A DNA stretch of 64,000 nt from the NCBI GenBank assembly GCA_050789255.1, contig JBOZRQ010000060.1, forward strand, positions 62,001-126,000, written 5' to 3'. This document shows positions 43,783-50,904 of the stretch, piece by piece. This stretch comes from JBOZRQ01 sp050789255 (lineage in GTDB: Bacteria; Bacillota; Sulfobacillia; Symbiobacteriales; Symbiobacteriaceae). The notes beneath the pieces are model-generated. The model did no database searches. It saw only the letters and a program-made list of their open reading frames with translations, and was not told the origin of the DNA. The position numbers were made by a program, and so were the translations under genes. Every line of letters starts with the position of its first letter. Within the stretch, counting starts at the first letter, position 1.

Positions 43783-44265
43783 TTGGCACTCATCGCAGCA
43801 GATACTCTACCACGCGCTCAGCAAATGGCACACCGTATGCTCCAATGGGCTCAGATGGAACCTCCTATTGATGTCTACAGTCTCGCCGAACGGCTGGAGA
43901 TCGATATTGAGGAGCTTCACCTCTCTTCGTCGGTGACTGGCATGCTGGTGCGGGAGGCTCACAAACGTTGGCTCATCATCCTCAACAGCCGGGTCAGCGA
44001 TCTTGGCCGGCGGCGATTTACCATCGCCCACGAGTTGGCGCACTGGACCTTGCACCGGCCACAGCTGCGTAGATCGAGCTTGGAGCTGGCGGGGGTGTGG
44101 GAGAGGGAAGCTGATGAGTTCGCCTCGCACCTCTTGTTGCCGCCCGATCGCCTGCATGAGTGGATCAGCTCGTTTGGCCTGGTTGATGTTGAACGGCATT
44201 TCGGGGTGTCGAAAGCGGCCGCTGCGGCGGCCCTGAGGGGGATGGGTTACAGGGTGTGGTGGTAG
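43783..44265 (+). CDS. ImmA/IrrE-type metallopeptidase
   Basis: 160 aa. Zinc motif HELAH in FTIAHELAHWTLH with the third ligand Glu in READEFASHLLLP. These proteases cleave phage or ICE repressors of the XRE type (ImmA cleaves ImmR in ICEBs1). TTG 43783 lies 8 bases after AAGGAGG. Preceded by the SOS-like palindrome, followed by a terminator and the divergent repressor pair, a sensible target. Confidence 0.92.
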   Translation: MALIAADTLPRAQQMAHRMLQWAQMEPPIDVYSLAERLEIDIEELHLSSSVTGMLVREAHKRWLIILNSRVSDLGRRRFTIAHELAHWTLHRPQLRRSSLELAGVWEREADEFASHLLLPPDRLHEWISSFGLVDVERHFGVSKAAAAAALRGMGYRVWW

Positions 44266-44270
44266 AAATC

Positions 44271-44304
44271 AAACGGGCAGCTCTCAACGAAGAGCTGCCC
44301 GTTT
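44271..44304. terminator. Bidirectional terminator
   Basis: AAACGGGCAGCTCT pairs perfectly with AGAGCTGCCCGTTT, CAACGA loop. Lies between the convergent protease and repressor genes. Confidence 0.9.
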
Positions 44305-44641
44305 ACCGTTTGGCGAACATGCCGGCCGTGGTTTCTATAAGTCTCAACAAGGCATCGGGATCAATTCCATGGTCACGAGCGGCCTGGATCGCCCGTGCAT
44401 AGGGCTGGAGCAGTTCCACCGAGGAAGTTGCCTCTTGCTCTTCCCCTAGGAGCTGTGCTACGGAAGTCCCGAAGGCGTTGGCGATCTTCGCCAACGTTTC
44501 GGGCCTCATGCCAACTCGCCCCTCACGTTCTATCAGACCAATATGGGTAGGATGCAGCCCGGCTCGTTCAGCCAGCTCCTTTTTGTTCCAGCCCATCTGT
44601 TCTCGCAGACGTTTCACCCGTTGGGCCAGCGATTCAGCCAT
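44303..44641 (-). CDS. XRE-family repressor (leftward, second module)
   Basis: 112 aa. HTH: RVKRLREQMGWNKKELAERAG then HPTHIGLIEREGRVGMRPETLAKIANAFGTS, followed by a ~40-residue helical tail. Typical ImmR/Xre immunity repressor and a likely target of the adjacent ImmA-type protease. ATG 44641 has GGGGGTG upstream. Divergent from the next XRE gene through a second operator type. Confidence 0.9.
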   Translation of the reverse strand: MAESLAQRVKRLREQMGWNKKELAERAGLHPTHIGLIEREGRVGMRPETLAKIANAFGTSVAQLLGEEQEATSSVELLQPYARAIQAARDHGIDPDALLRLIETTAGMFAKR

Positions 44642-44675
44642 TATGCACCCCCACCCGACTTATAATCGTCGTTCG

Positions 44676-44766
44676 TACAAATACGATTGTATGATGGCTG
44701 TCGATGAAAGTCAACAGACAGGTGTACAACATCATGCTTGACATATACGATTGTCTCTCGTATCAT
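44676..44766. promoter_or_regulatory. Divergent promoters with TACGATTGT operators
   Basis: Rightward: TTGACA (44738-44743), 17 bp, TATCAT (44761-44766). Leftward: TTGACT (44714-44709), 17 bp, TACAAT (44691-44686). ATACGATTGT-type palindromic elements lie in the rightward spacer (44745-44763) and over the leftward -10 (44676-44691). Confidence 0.88.
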
Positions 44767-44792
44767 TCCAACTACAGGAAGGGGGTGTTGGC

Positions 44793-45068
44793 ATGGATGT
44801 GGTGCAGCACCTGACGGGGCGAGCCTTATGGGTAGCTCTCCGAGAGAGGGCCGGATACAGTTCGGATCGAGCACTGGAGCGGGCTGCTGGCCTGACCGCC
44901 GGCACCATTTGGACCTGGACTGTTTCCGGTAGCAGAGGCGTAAATCCCCGGGTCGATAATCTGAGCCGGGTTGCGTCGTTATTGGGTGTCTCTCTTGATG
45001 CCGTGAATGAGACAATTGTCTCGTGGCGAGCCGAATTGGCCGTTGATCGGCAGCCACGGGAGAGTTAG
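44793..45068 (+). CDS. XRE-family DNA-binding protein (rightward, second module)
   Basis: 91 aa. HTH-like LWVALRERAGYSSDRALERAAGLTAGTIWTW then VDNLSRVASLLGVSLDAV. Cro-like partner of the leftward repressor. ATG 44793 has AAGGGGGTG upstream. First gene of the rightward early operon. Confidence 0.82.
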   Translation: MDVVQHLTGRALWVALRERAGYSSDRALERAAGLTAGTIWTWTVSGSRGVNPRVDNLSRVASLLGVSLDAVNETIVSWRAELAVDRQPRES

Positions 45069-45076
45069 GAGGGGCC

Positions 45077-45211
45077 ATGGGACAGACGGTAATACAGGTA
45101 CCTTCATCGGAGCAAGTCGAGAAGACGCCCAACAGGGCGGTACTGCTAGCGGCATTGCGGTGGCTCATGACCCAGCCCTTCGAGGAGCAAGCTCCGGCGC
45201 AAAAACACTGA
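45077..45211 (+). CDS. Small phage protein
   Basis: 44 aa, not recognised; contains VLLAALRWLMTQPFEEQAP. Called because AGGAGGGG precedes ATG 45077 and it follows the XRE gene by 8 bp. Confidence 0.5.
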   Translation: MGQTVIQVPSSEQVEKTPNRAVLLAALRWLMTQPFEEQAPAQKH

Positions 45212-45291
45212 TCCATGAATACAAGATTCACTGTACAAAAACAAACCCCCTGGGTGGACAACCAGGGCCCAAAACAGGGCAGGTGATCACT

Positions 45292-45654
45292 GTGAAGCTC
45301 CGGCAGCGGCGTTCTAGCCGCCTTCGCTACTTCACAAACGAGGAGATCCGCAAGGGATTCGGGATCATGGTCGAGGAGGCCCGGGAATTTCCCCGGGCAG
45401 ATCGGGATCGCCTTGCCGCCGAGATCGAGCGTGTACTGGGCATGCGCCGGGGGCTCCGGCCGGAGGTCAAGGAGACGGCCATGCACCTGGCCGGCGCCCT
45501 GCGGTCACCTGACTCGATGCTGAACGCCATCCGGCAGTACTTCGACATGCGTGAGGATACCCGGGCCTTTTGGGATGATCTCCGCCGCCGGGTCAACGAT
45601 GTGGCCCAGGTGGTTCCTGCGGTCCGGGTGCTTCACCGCTGGATCTGGATCTAG
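45292..45654 (+). CDS. Hypothetical helical phage protein
   Basis: 120 aa, Arg-rich N-terminus (KLRQRRSSRLRYF) and helical body, not recognised. GTG 45292 is chosen for the AGGTGATC site; the frame is open further upstream but overlaps the 45077 gene. Confidence 0.6.
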   Translation: MKLRQRRSSRLRYFTNEEIRKGFGIMVEEAREFPRADRDRLAAEIERVLGMRRGLRPEVKETAMHLAGALRSPDSMLNAIRQYFDMREDTRAFWDDLRRRVNDVAQVVPAVRVLHRWIWI

Positions 45655-45677
45655 CGGCCGCCCGAGTATGTCATCAC

Positions 45678-45753
45678 CGGGGTGTAGCTCAGCTGGTAGA
45701 GCGACTGCTTTGGGAGCAGGCGGTCGCCGGTTCAAGTCCGGCCACCCCGACCA
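45678..45753 (+). tRNA. tRNA-Pro (UGG)
   Basis: Acceptor CGGGGTG / CACCCCG with encoded ACCA end, D-arm GCTC-n8-GAGC, anticodon loop TTTGGGA giving anticodon TGG, T-arm GCCGG-TTCAAGT-CCGGC. A complete cloverleaf inside the phage early region, presumably supplying Pro decoding for phage genes. Confidence 0.93.
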
Positions 45754-45794
45754 CGTCCCGGCCTCGCCACTCGGATTGAGGGGGGTGAACAGTC

Positions 45795-45944
45795 TTGACC
45801 AAGATTGATGCGCTCAAGGTCTTCTTTGGTTCCGCTGACCGCCCCGTCACCACCAAGGAGTTGACCGAGTTCAAAAAGGCCGACCCGGTCGGGTTCGAGC
45901 AGATCGCACAGGCGGCCGCCGCGGCCCTGGCCGTTGAGGCCTAG
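45795..45944 (+). CDS. Small phage protein
   Basis: 49 aa, starts MTKIDALKVFFGSADRPV and ends Ala-rich; resembles short phage proteins of the 'transcriptional terminator/holin-adjacent' kind in having a VTTKELTEFKK core, but no family is certain. TTG 45795 has GAGGGGGGTG upstream. Confidence 0.6.
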   Translation: MTKIDALKVFFGSADRPVTTKELTEFKKADPVGFEQIAQAAAAALAVEA

Positions 45945-46337
45945 CGGATGGTTGGCGGACTACCGCCACCAAACCACCAGCCAGCCCGAATCGCGGCAAC
46001 TGGCACGCGGCCCCTAACGTAGGAGGGGACTGGTTCGGCAGCAGGTTACCTGCCGGCGTCCGGAGATGCAGCCGGGGGTAGCAGTAAGCCCAGGGTGAAG
46101 GCCCTCAAGTCTGCTGGTTGGAGGACTACCTCCGCCAAGGGTCGAGGCAGACCTATCCGTTGAGCCGATAATGTCGGCCACTCGGGGAAAGTCCTCTGGT
46201 TGGCAGACTACTGCTACCTGGGTCCGCCCCCTTGCTGGAGCTACGGCGATGAAGGCGGGGGCGGCGCCCGGCCTGTGGCGGCAGGACCAAGGCCTTAGGC
46301 CGCCAGCGTGGCAGCCCATCACATTGGGGGAGTACGC
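45945..46337 (+). ncRNA. Candidate structured RNA with three ACTA-loop hairpins
   Basis: A 390-bp gene-free segment next to the tRNA. Three hairpins follow TGGNNG-ACTA-CNNCNN: TGGCGG/CCGCCA (45953-45968), TGGAGG/CCTCCG (46119-46134) and TGGCAG/CTGCTA (46201-46216). The loop ACTA and the preceding GGT are constant while stem bases change in pairs. Other stems include CGGCAG/CTGCCG (46036-46055) and TGGCGGC/GCCGCCA (46276-46305). No frame with a ribosome site spans it. I recognise no known class; large phage RNAs near tRNAs (GOLLD, ROOL) are precedents for location only. Confidence 0.6.
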
Positions 46338-46445
46338 ATGAAGGACAAGCTGGCAACTGGTTTGCTGCTCGTGATTCTCGGCGTTTTGCTAACCGGGTTA
46401 ATCCCGCAGCTCTACTCCTGGTGTGGTGGGCTCTCCTGTTTCTAG
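46338..46445 (+). CDS. Single-pass membrane micropeptide
   Basis: 35 aa: short basic start, one hydrophobic helix (TGLLLVILGVLLTGLIPQL) and a Cys-containing tail. ATG 46338 has GGGGGAG upstream. Possibly a small phage membrane protein; role unknown. Confidence 0.55.
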   Translation: MKDKLATGLLLVILGVLLTGLIPQLYSWCGGLSCF

Positions 46446-46468
46446 CCGACGCATACGGAGGTGCCAGA

Positions 46469-47284
46469 GTGGGCGCCATGACCGACCGAGACAACCGGAC
46501 CGACCTTTACACCCTCATGCATCGCTTCTACCAGCTGGGGCTACCGGCCATGCTCGGGGCTGACGGGACAGCGCTCTACTGGGCGCTGATCCAGAAATCG
46601 AACGAGCTTCGGGACCCTACGTCATTCACCTTCACGAACACGGAGGCGAAGGAACGGGCCGGGATCACCCACGACCAGGTCATGTCGAGGGCTAGGAACA
46701 AGGTCCTAGCCGCTGGCCTAGTCCGTTACGTGGAGGGGAGCATCCGTAATGTCGGGATCTACAGCGACCTGGACCGGACCCTCGATCCGGACGAGGTAGC
46801 CCGACGCCTGCGCCCGCCGCCGAACCGGAAAGACAGCTCACAGGCCGCACACAGTCCCATCACAGTCAGCTCACAATCTCCTCACAATGTCCCCACAATC
46901 TCCCCACAAACCGCGCACACACCGGCCCCGGAAACGGCCTCCGGTGTGAGCATTATAAGAGAAAAACATAACACAGAAGAGGAGAACAGATCCATTGCCC
47001 CCGAGGTCGTTGATAACGCAGCCGCCGACGAAGCGCAACGGACATGGGGTGAGCTGGCAGATGGAATGGTCGGGGTCGCCTGGGTGGACTCCCAGGTCAC
47101 TGCAGCGGTGAAGCGGTGCCAGGCTCTTAGGGTTGACGGGAATGCCATTATCGTCGCCTACCCGCGAGAGCCTGACGAATACCGGCAGGTGGGGCGGGTC
47201 CGGGCAATTCTGGATAAGGTGGCCGCCAAGCGTCAGCTGACCATTCAGTTTGTGAACCCAATCGAGGCCCGCGCCGGGCCATAG
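46469..47284 (+). CDS. Phage replication initiation protein with internal origin
   Basis: 271 aa. N-terminal ~100 residues are a winged-helix-like domain (DLYTLMHRFYQLGLPAMLG ... ALYWALIQKSNELRD ... RARNKVLAAGLVRYVEG), as in phage replisome-organiser/DnaD-like proteins. The middle is a low-complexity Ser/Pro/His linker encoded by iterons. The C-terminal ~75 residues form a small domain (VAWVDSQVTAAVKRCQALR ... TIQFVNPIEA). GTG 46469 lies 5 bases after GGAGGTG. Similar organisation to lambda O. Confidence 0.78.
   Translation: MGAMTDRDNRTDLYTLMHRFYQLGLPAMLGADGTALYWALIQKSNELRDPTSFTFTNTEAKERAGITHDQVMSRARNKVLAAGLVRYVEGSIRNVGIYSDLDRTLDPDEVARRLRPPPNRKDSSQAAHSPITVSSQSPHNVPTISPQTAHTPAPETASGVSIIREKHNTEEENRSIAPEVVDNAAADEAQRTWGELADGMVGVAWVDSQVTAAVKRCQALRVDGNAIIVAYPREPDEYRQVGRVRAILDKVAAKRQLTIQFVNPIEARAGP
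46835..46922. repeat. Eight tandem 11-bp iterons (probable replication origin)
   Basis: Eight contiguous 11-mers with consensus NNCNCACARTC, for example AGCTCACAATC, TCCTCACAATG, TCCCCACAATC. Period is close to one helical turn. They lie inside the replication gene. Confidence 0.85.
46945..46990. other. AT-rich stretch next to the iterons (possible unwinding element)
   Basis: GAGCATTATAAGAGAAAAAC and neighbours are strikingly AT- and purine-rich compared with flanking 60+% GC DNA and begin about 23 bp after the last iteron. Confidence 0.6.
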
Positions 47285-47297
47285 CGAGGTGAGGCGG

Positions 47298-47525
47298 TTG
47301 GCCCTGTACGCATGGGTCCACGCGGTGAACTGCGAGACACGAAAACGACCGTGTCGCTGTCAGCCGGAGCGGTTTGATGCCGTCTCCCAGCGAGATCAGG
47401 TCACGGCCGCCTCCCGAGGAGATCACAACCGCGTGGAGCTCGACCACCGCCCACCGGTCCACGTTAACACCATGACGGTCCCCAACAGCCAGGCCCGCCG
47501 GCACACCCGGCCGATCAGTGAGTAG
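47298..47525 (+). CDS. Hypothetical phage protein
   Basis: 75 aa, Arg/His/Cys-containing (NCETRKRPCRCQPERF), not recognised. Third codon positions are GC-biased as in real genes here. TTG 47298 is 6 bases after GAGGTG; GTG 47289 possible. Confidence 0.5.
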   Translation: MALYAWVHAVNCETRKRPCRCQPERFDAVSQRDQVTAASRGDHNRVELDHRPPVHVNTMTVPNSQARRHTRPISE

Positions 47526-47546
47526 ACGCCCCGGAGGTGGCAGCAC

Positions 47547-47873
47547 GTGCGGTACACGAGAACCTACCTGGACACTTGCGACGGCACCGCCGTGCTCGGC
47601 GAGGAAGAGGTCACGGTGCCTATGCACCCTCGTGACTACGAGCGGCGCCGCACGGCGATCGCCCGGTACATTCTCGAAACCCACTGCACCGTCCGCCAGG
47701 CTGCTGAGGTGTTCGGGATCCACAACTCCAACGTCTACCGTGCCGTCGCCGGCCTGCTCGGTCACCCCTTCGGTGATTTGCCGGACGTGTGGCGGGAGAA
47801 CAAAAGGCTGGCGCCGGAGCGGGCCCGGGCCACGATGCTGGCGACCGGCAAAATTCCGGGGGGGGGTGATTGA
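47547..47873 (+). CDS. SpoIIID-like transcriptional regulator
   Basis: 108 aa. Residues ~35-85 match SpoIIID: RRRTAIARYILETHCTVRQAAEVFGIHNSNVYRAV, a helix-turn-helix that in SpoIIID reads YIVETKKTVRVIAKEFGVSKSTVHKD. Host SpoIIID is a mother-cell regulator. Here it lies in a prophage that interrupts a coat gene, so it may tie excision or phage genes to sporulation. GTG 47547 after GGAGGTGG. The start region overlaps a partial copy of the parS-like palindrome (47543-47554). Confidence 0.85.
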   Translation: MRYTRTYLDTCDGTAVLGEEEVTVPMHPRDYERRRTAIARYILETHCTVRQAAEVFGIHNSNVYRAVAGLLGHPFGDLPDVWRENKRLAPERARATMLATGKIPGGGD

Positions 47874-48323
47874 GTGGCTCTACCTGACCGACCGGTGGAC
47901 ATGTCCCGACCGGTGCCTGCGGCCCCCAGCCCGGGTGCCAGCGCCAAGCGGGCGCGCATGACGTCCGAGGCCAAGCGCCGCCTGGTGGAGACCGAAGCGG
48001 TCAAACCGAAGCCGGCGCCTACCTACAAGTTCCGGTTCGAGCGAGACGGGATCATGTGGGGCATCACCGAGGACGGCCACTACCGTGTCATCGACGCCGG
48101 GGTTGTCCGGCCGGGAGTTCGGGTCGGGTTCACGATACCAGTACTTCGGGAACGAGGCCGCCGCGGTACGGTGGTCGCACTGATTGCTGGATACGGGTCG
48201 CCTCCTCCTGTGGTCGTGGTGGTCCGCCTAGACGCAGTCATTCCAAAGGACCCCGAGTTTGACGGCAAACCGATCTGGCCAGTAAGACACTACGGCCTTG
48301 ACGACCTGGAGGTGGTCTCATGA
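47874..48323 (+). CDS. Hypothetical phage protein
   Basis: 149 aa. Residues 1-50 basic and likely disordered, residues 50-149 beta-rich (YKFRFERDGIMWGITEDGHYRVID ... VVVVVRLDAVIP). Not recognised. GTG 47874 directly abuts the previous stop; overlaps the next gene by 4 bp. Confidence 0.68.
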   Translation: MALPDRPVDMSRPVPAAPSPGASAKRARMTSEAKRRLVETEAVKPKPAPTYKFRFERDGIMWGITEDGHYRVIDAGVVRPGVRVGFTIPVLRERGRRGTVVALIAGYGSPPPVVVVVRLDAVIPKDPEFDGKPIWPVRHYGLDDLEVVS

Positions 48324-48601
48324 GTCAGGCTCTACAACACTCGGCGCACACGGCCGGGGCGGTGAACCACCAGGACCGACTTACCCGGACGGCGCGGCGC
48401 CCCCGCCGCCGACTGGTTGACCGCATCCTGCGGGCGATCGACATCGGCCTCACTGTTTCCGTCGGTGTCCTCTTGCCGGCGTTCACCTGGTGGGCAATCC
48501 GACCACAGTTCCCGGACCTGGCTCGGGGGATCTACGCCATCGTTCTGCTCGGGTGGCTGGTGCGGGGCCTGATGTCGTCGCTCTGGAGGCGAACGTCATG
48601 A
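48320..48601 (+). CDS. Small membrane protein
   Basis: 93 aa, basic N-terminal 35 residues then two hydrophobic helices (IDIGLTVSVGVLLPAFTWWAI; GIYAIVLLGWLVRGLMSSL) and a basic end. Not recognised. Couples by 4-bp overlaps to both neighbours. Confidence 0.65.
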   Translation: MSQALQHSAHTAGAVNHQDRLTRTARRPRRRLVDRILRAIDIGLTVSVGVLLPAFTWWAIRPQFPDLARGIYAIVLLGWLVRGLMSSLWRRTS

Positions 48602-49128
48602 CGGTGGGAATAGGTCACGCAAACCGAGGGCGAGCACTGGAGCTCGCGGTTGAGCACGCGAACGCCTGCTACCTAAACCAGCAGATAGACCAAATCCAAA
48701 AGGTGGCCACGCCGACGAAGGTGGTTGCCGACCGCCGGCGGGACAAGACGAAGGTGATCCGTGAGAAGAGCACCGTCGATTTCGTTGGAGCCTGGGCGGG
48801 GCGGCCGATCGCTTTCGACGCCAAGGAAAATCGCGAGATGACCAACTTTCCACTGCGGAACGTTCACGACCACCAGGTGGCATTCCTGGCCAACTGGGAG
48901 GCGGTCGGAGGGGTCGGGTTCCTGCTGGTGTTCCAGGCCAGCGACCAAGCGGTTTACCTGCTCCCGTACGACCAGTTGGAGGCGTACCTTGGTCGGCAAG
49001 CCATGGGTGGGCGAGCCAGCATCACAGTTGAGGAACTGCGGCAACTTCCTCGGGTACGGCCTGGCCGGGGGTGCACCCTCGATTACCTGGCCGCCCTCGA
49101 CCGTTGGCTCCGGACCCGGACCGCATGA
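48598..49128 (+). CDS. RecU-like Holliday junction resolvase
   Basis: 176 aa. NRGRALELAVEHAN at the N-terminus and the PD-(D/E)xK core STVDFVGAW-x-GRPIAFDAKEN followed by HDHQVAFLANWEAVGGVGFLLVF match RecU. Resolves recombination intermediates during phage replication. ATG 48598 overlaps the previous stop. Confidence 0.9.
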   Translation: MTVGIGHANRGRALELAVEHANACYLNQQIDQIQKVATPTKVVADRRRDKTKVIREKSTVDFVGAWAGRPIAFDAKENREMTNFPLRNVHDHQVAFLANWEAVGGVGFLLVFQASDQAVYLLPYDQLEAYLGRQAMGGRASITVEELRQLPRVRPGRGCTLDYLAALDRWLRTRTA

Positions 49129-49144
49129 GACAGGAGGGATGGCA

Positions 49145-50881
49145 GTGCGAATCTACACGTTCGAGACGGGCAACCAGGGACTGATAAGTGCCTACGGCGT
49201 GCGACCGCCCATGGGGCCGGACTGGAAAGTTGATGCCAAGACCGACCCCACAGGTGAGATCGGAGACAGCTGTGGCCGGCTGATTAGCCCGGAGGGCGAG
49301 ATCCTCGCCAGCATCATGCTCACGCAACGGATCAAGCAGGACATCATCGACCTCATCACCAAGGACATCGCCGCCCAGGCGGCGCCGCCCGCCTCCGTCC
49401 CACAGCTCGCCGAGCGCATCGCCACGGCGGCCGGGGGAGTGTTGCCCGAGCCGGGCGAGGATCAGCCCGAGCAGCGCCCCGCCGACCTGGAACCCGACAT
49501 CATCCACGAGATCCCCATCGACAAGATCGGGCATTTCCCCGGCGGAAACCAGCGCAAGGTTTTCCGCAAGTTGGACGAGCTGGCGGAGAGCATCAGGGTC
49601 CACGGGATCCGCCAGCCGCTGCTGGTCAACGAGATCGACGGCCAGTACACCTTGGTCGCTGGTGAGCGCCGCCTCCGGGCGGCTGGACTGGCCGGGCTCC
49701 GGACGGTGCCGTGCCTGATCTCACACATGCCGGAAGCGGTCGCCCTCGAAATCATGCTGATTGAGAATATCCAGCGTGAAGATCTGAACCCGATGGAGGA
49801 GGCCGAGGCGTACGGGCGGCTACTCGCCATTCCGGGTAGCAGCCAGGTTACCGTCGCCAAACGGATCGGAAAATCGCAGCAGTACGTGAACGAGTACATT
49901 CAGCTGCTGAGCCTGCCCGAATCTATGCAGGCGGAAGTCAGCGCCGAGAATATCAGCGTCCGGACCGCCCTGCAGTTCCTGCGGCAGACTCGCCACGTAC
50001 CGGACCACGTTCGGGAGCAGGTCGGCGCCCGTGTGGTCCTGGCCCAGCCCACCGCCCGAGAGGCGCCCTATGCGATCGACCAGCTATTGCAGGAACTGAC
50101 GGGCCAACCTACCGCACGTGCGGTACCCGCCAAGAAGGACACACCCGCTCCGGCTGCACAGTCCCAGCAGGCGCCTGCAAAGGACCCTGGCCCAGCCTCG
50201 GCGGTGGCGAAGGCCTCGGAGCAGACCGGTGCCAGTCCGGCCCCGGCGGCGCCCGCCCAAGAGAATCCACCTGCGAAGCCTGTCGCACCGGCGCCCGCTC
50301 CGGCGGCGCCCCAGACTCAGGAGGAGCGGCCAGTCAAGCAGGCGACAGTGACGCCTCACATGGAGCGAGCCGCGAGCCTAGCGGCCATGGGACAGACCGC
50401 CTGGGGAGCACTGGGCGAGGACGGCGGCGAGATCCTGGTCGCCAAGGAGGCATACCTGCCGCTGGAGCGGCTCTTCGCCCACTGGCAGATGCGCAAAGAG
50501 GTCGGTGCCCAGTCTGTCCCAACTGACTTGGGTGAGTTCAGGATCGACCTGTCCGAACTCACGATCTGGGTTGAGCCGGGCTACTCCCTCGAAGATCACC
50601 CTGCTGTCGAGATCACCGGGGCCTTTGTGCAGATCCGCAACGAGAACGGCGGATTGAGGCCGGCACACGGCAATCTGCCGGTGTACTACCGGGTGGAGAT
50701 CCGCAACGGGCATGACAACATGGGCACCTACCGCCAGCAGCTCGTGATGCAGATCGGACCACACCACATCCTGGCCACCGGCCGGGCGGGCGTGATGATC
50801 AAACCTGACCTACTGCCCATGATTCAGGATCTCGTGAACGAACTTCCCGGGTTGCCGGTGGCGGCCGACTCCGCCGCCTAA
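49145..50881 (+). CDS. ParB/Spo0J-family protein with C-terminal extension
   Basis: 578 aa. Residues ~119-225 are the ParB N-domain (IHEIPIDKI, GERRLRAAGLAGL, ENIQREDLNPMEEAEAY), then a helix-turn-helix region (QVTVAKRIGKSQQYVNEYIQLL). Residues ~325-400 are an Ala/Pro-rich linker, and ~410-578 an unrelated globular domain. GTG 49145 is 7 bases after AGGAGGG; ATG 49139 abuts that site. No parA gene is seen. A 16-bp palindrome lies in its own linker sequence and recurs at 61199. ParB is also the namesake of PRTRC cassettes, found with the downstream genes. Confidence 0.88.
   Translation: MRIYTFETGNQGLISAYGVRPPMGPDWKVDAKTDPTGEIGDSCGRLISPEGEILASIMLTQRIKQDIIDLITKDIAAQAAPPASVPQLAERIATAAGGVLPEPGEDQPEQRPADLEPDIIHEIPIDKIGHFPGGNQRKVFRKLDELAESIRVHGIRQPLLVNEIDGQYTLVAGERRLRAAGLAGLRTVPCLISHMPEAVALEIMLIENIQREDLNPMEEAEAYGRLLAIPGSSQVTVAKRIGKSQQYVNEYIQLLSLPESMQAEVSAENISVRTALQFLRQTRHVPDHVREQVGARVVLAQPTAREAPYAIDQLLQELTGQPTARAVPAKKDTPAPAAQSQQAPAKDPGPASAVAKASEQTGASPAPAAPAQENPPAKPVAPAPAPAAPQTQEERPVKQATVTPHMERAASLAAMGQTAWGALGEDGGEILVAKEAYLPLERLFAHWQMRKEVGAQSVPTDLGEFRIDLSELTIWVEPGYSLEDHPAVEITGAFVQIRNENGGLRPAHGNLPVYYRVEIRNGHDNMGTYRQQLVMQIGPHHILATGRAGVMIKPDLLPMIQDLVNELPGLPVAADSAA
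50110..50125. promoter_or_regulatory. parS-like palindrome, copy 1
   Basis: TACCGCACGTGCGGTA, perfect 16-bp palindrome inside the parB-like gene, identical to the one at 61199-61214. Confidence 0.75.
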
Positions 50882-50904
50882 CGCAGGGAGTAGAGGGTGA
50901 GCGG

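Noticed and set aside
45953..46218. The three TGGTTGG...ACTACC units taken as a CRISPR-like or protein repeat.
   Set aside because: Spacings are unequal (about 166 and 82 bp), the units differ in paired positions, and they are not in a common reading frame.
45945..46337. Group I intron reading of the ACTA motifs (R-segment GACTA).
   Set aside because: Only the short pentamer matches; no P7/P3-P8 pairing, no split gene on either side, and it occurs three times in hairpin loops.
46014..46494. Minus-strand frames across the ACTA-hairpin region.
   Set aside because: No ribosome sites, Arg/Pro-rich products, and conflict with the covarying hairpins and plus-strand small genes.
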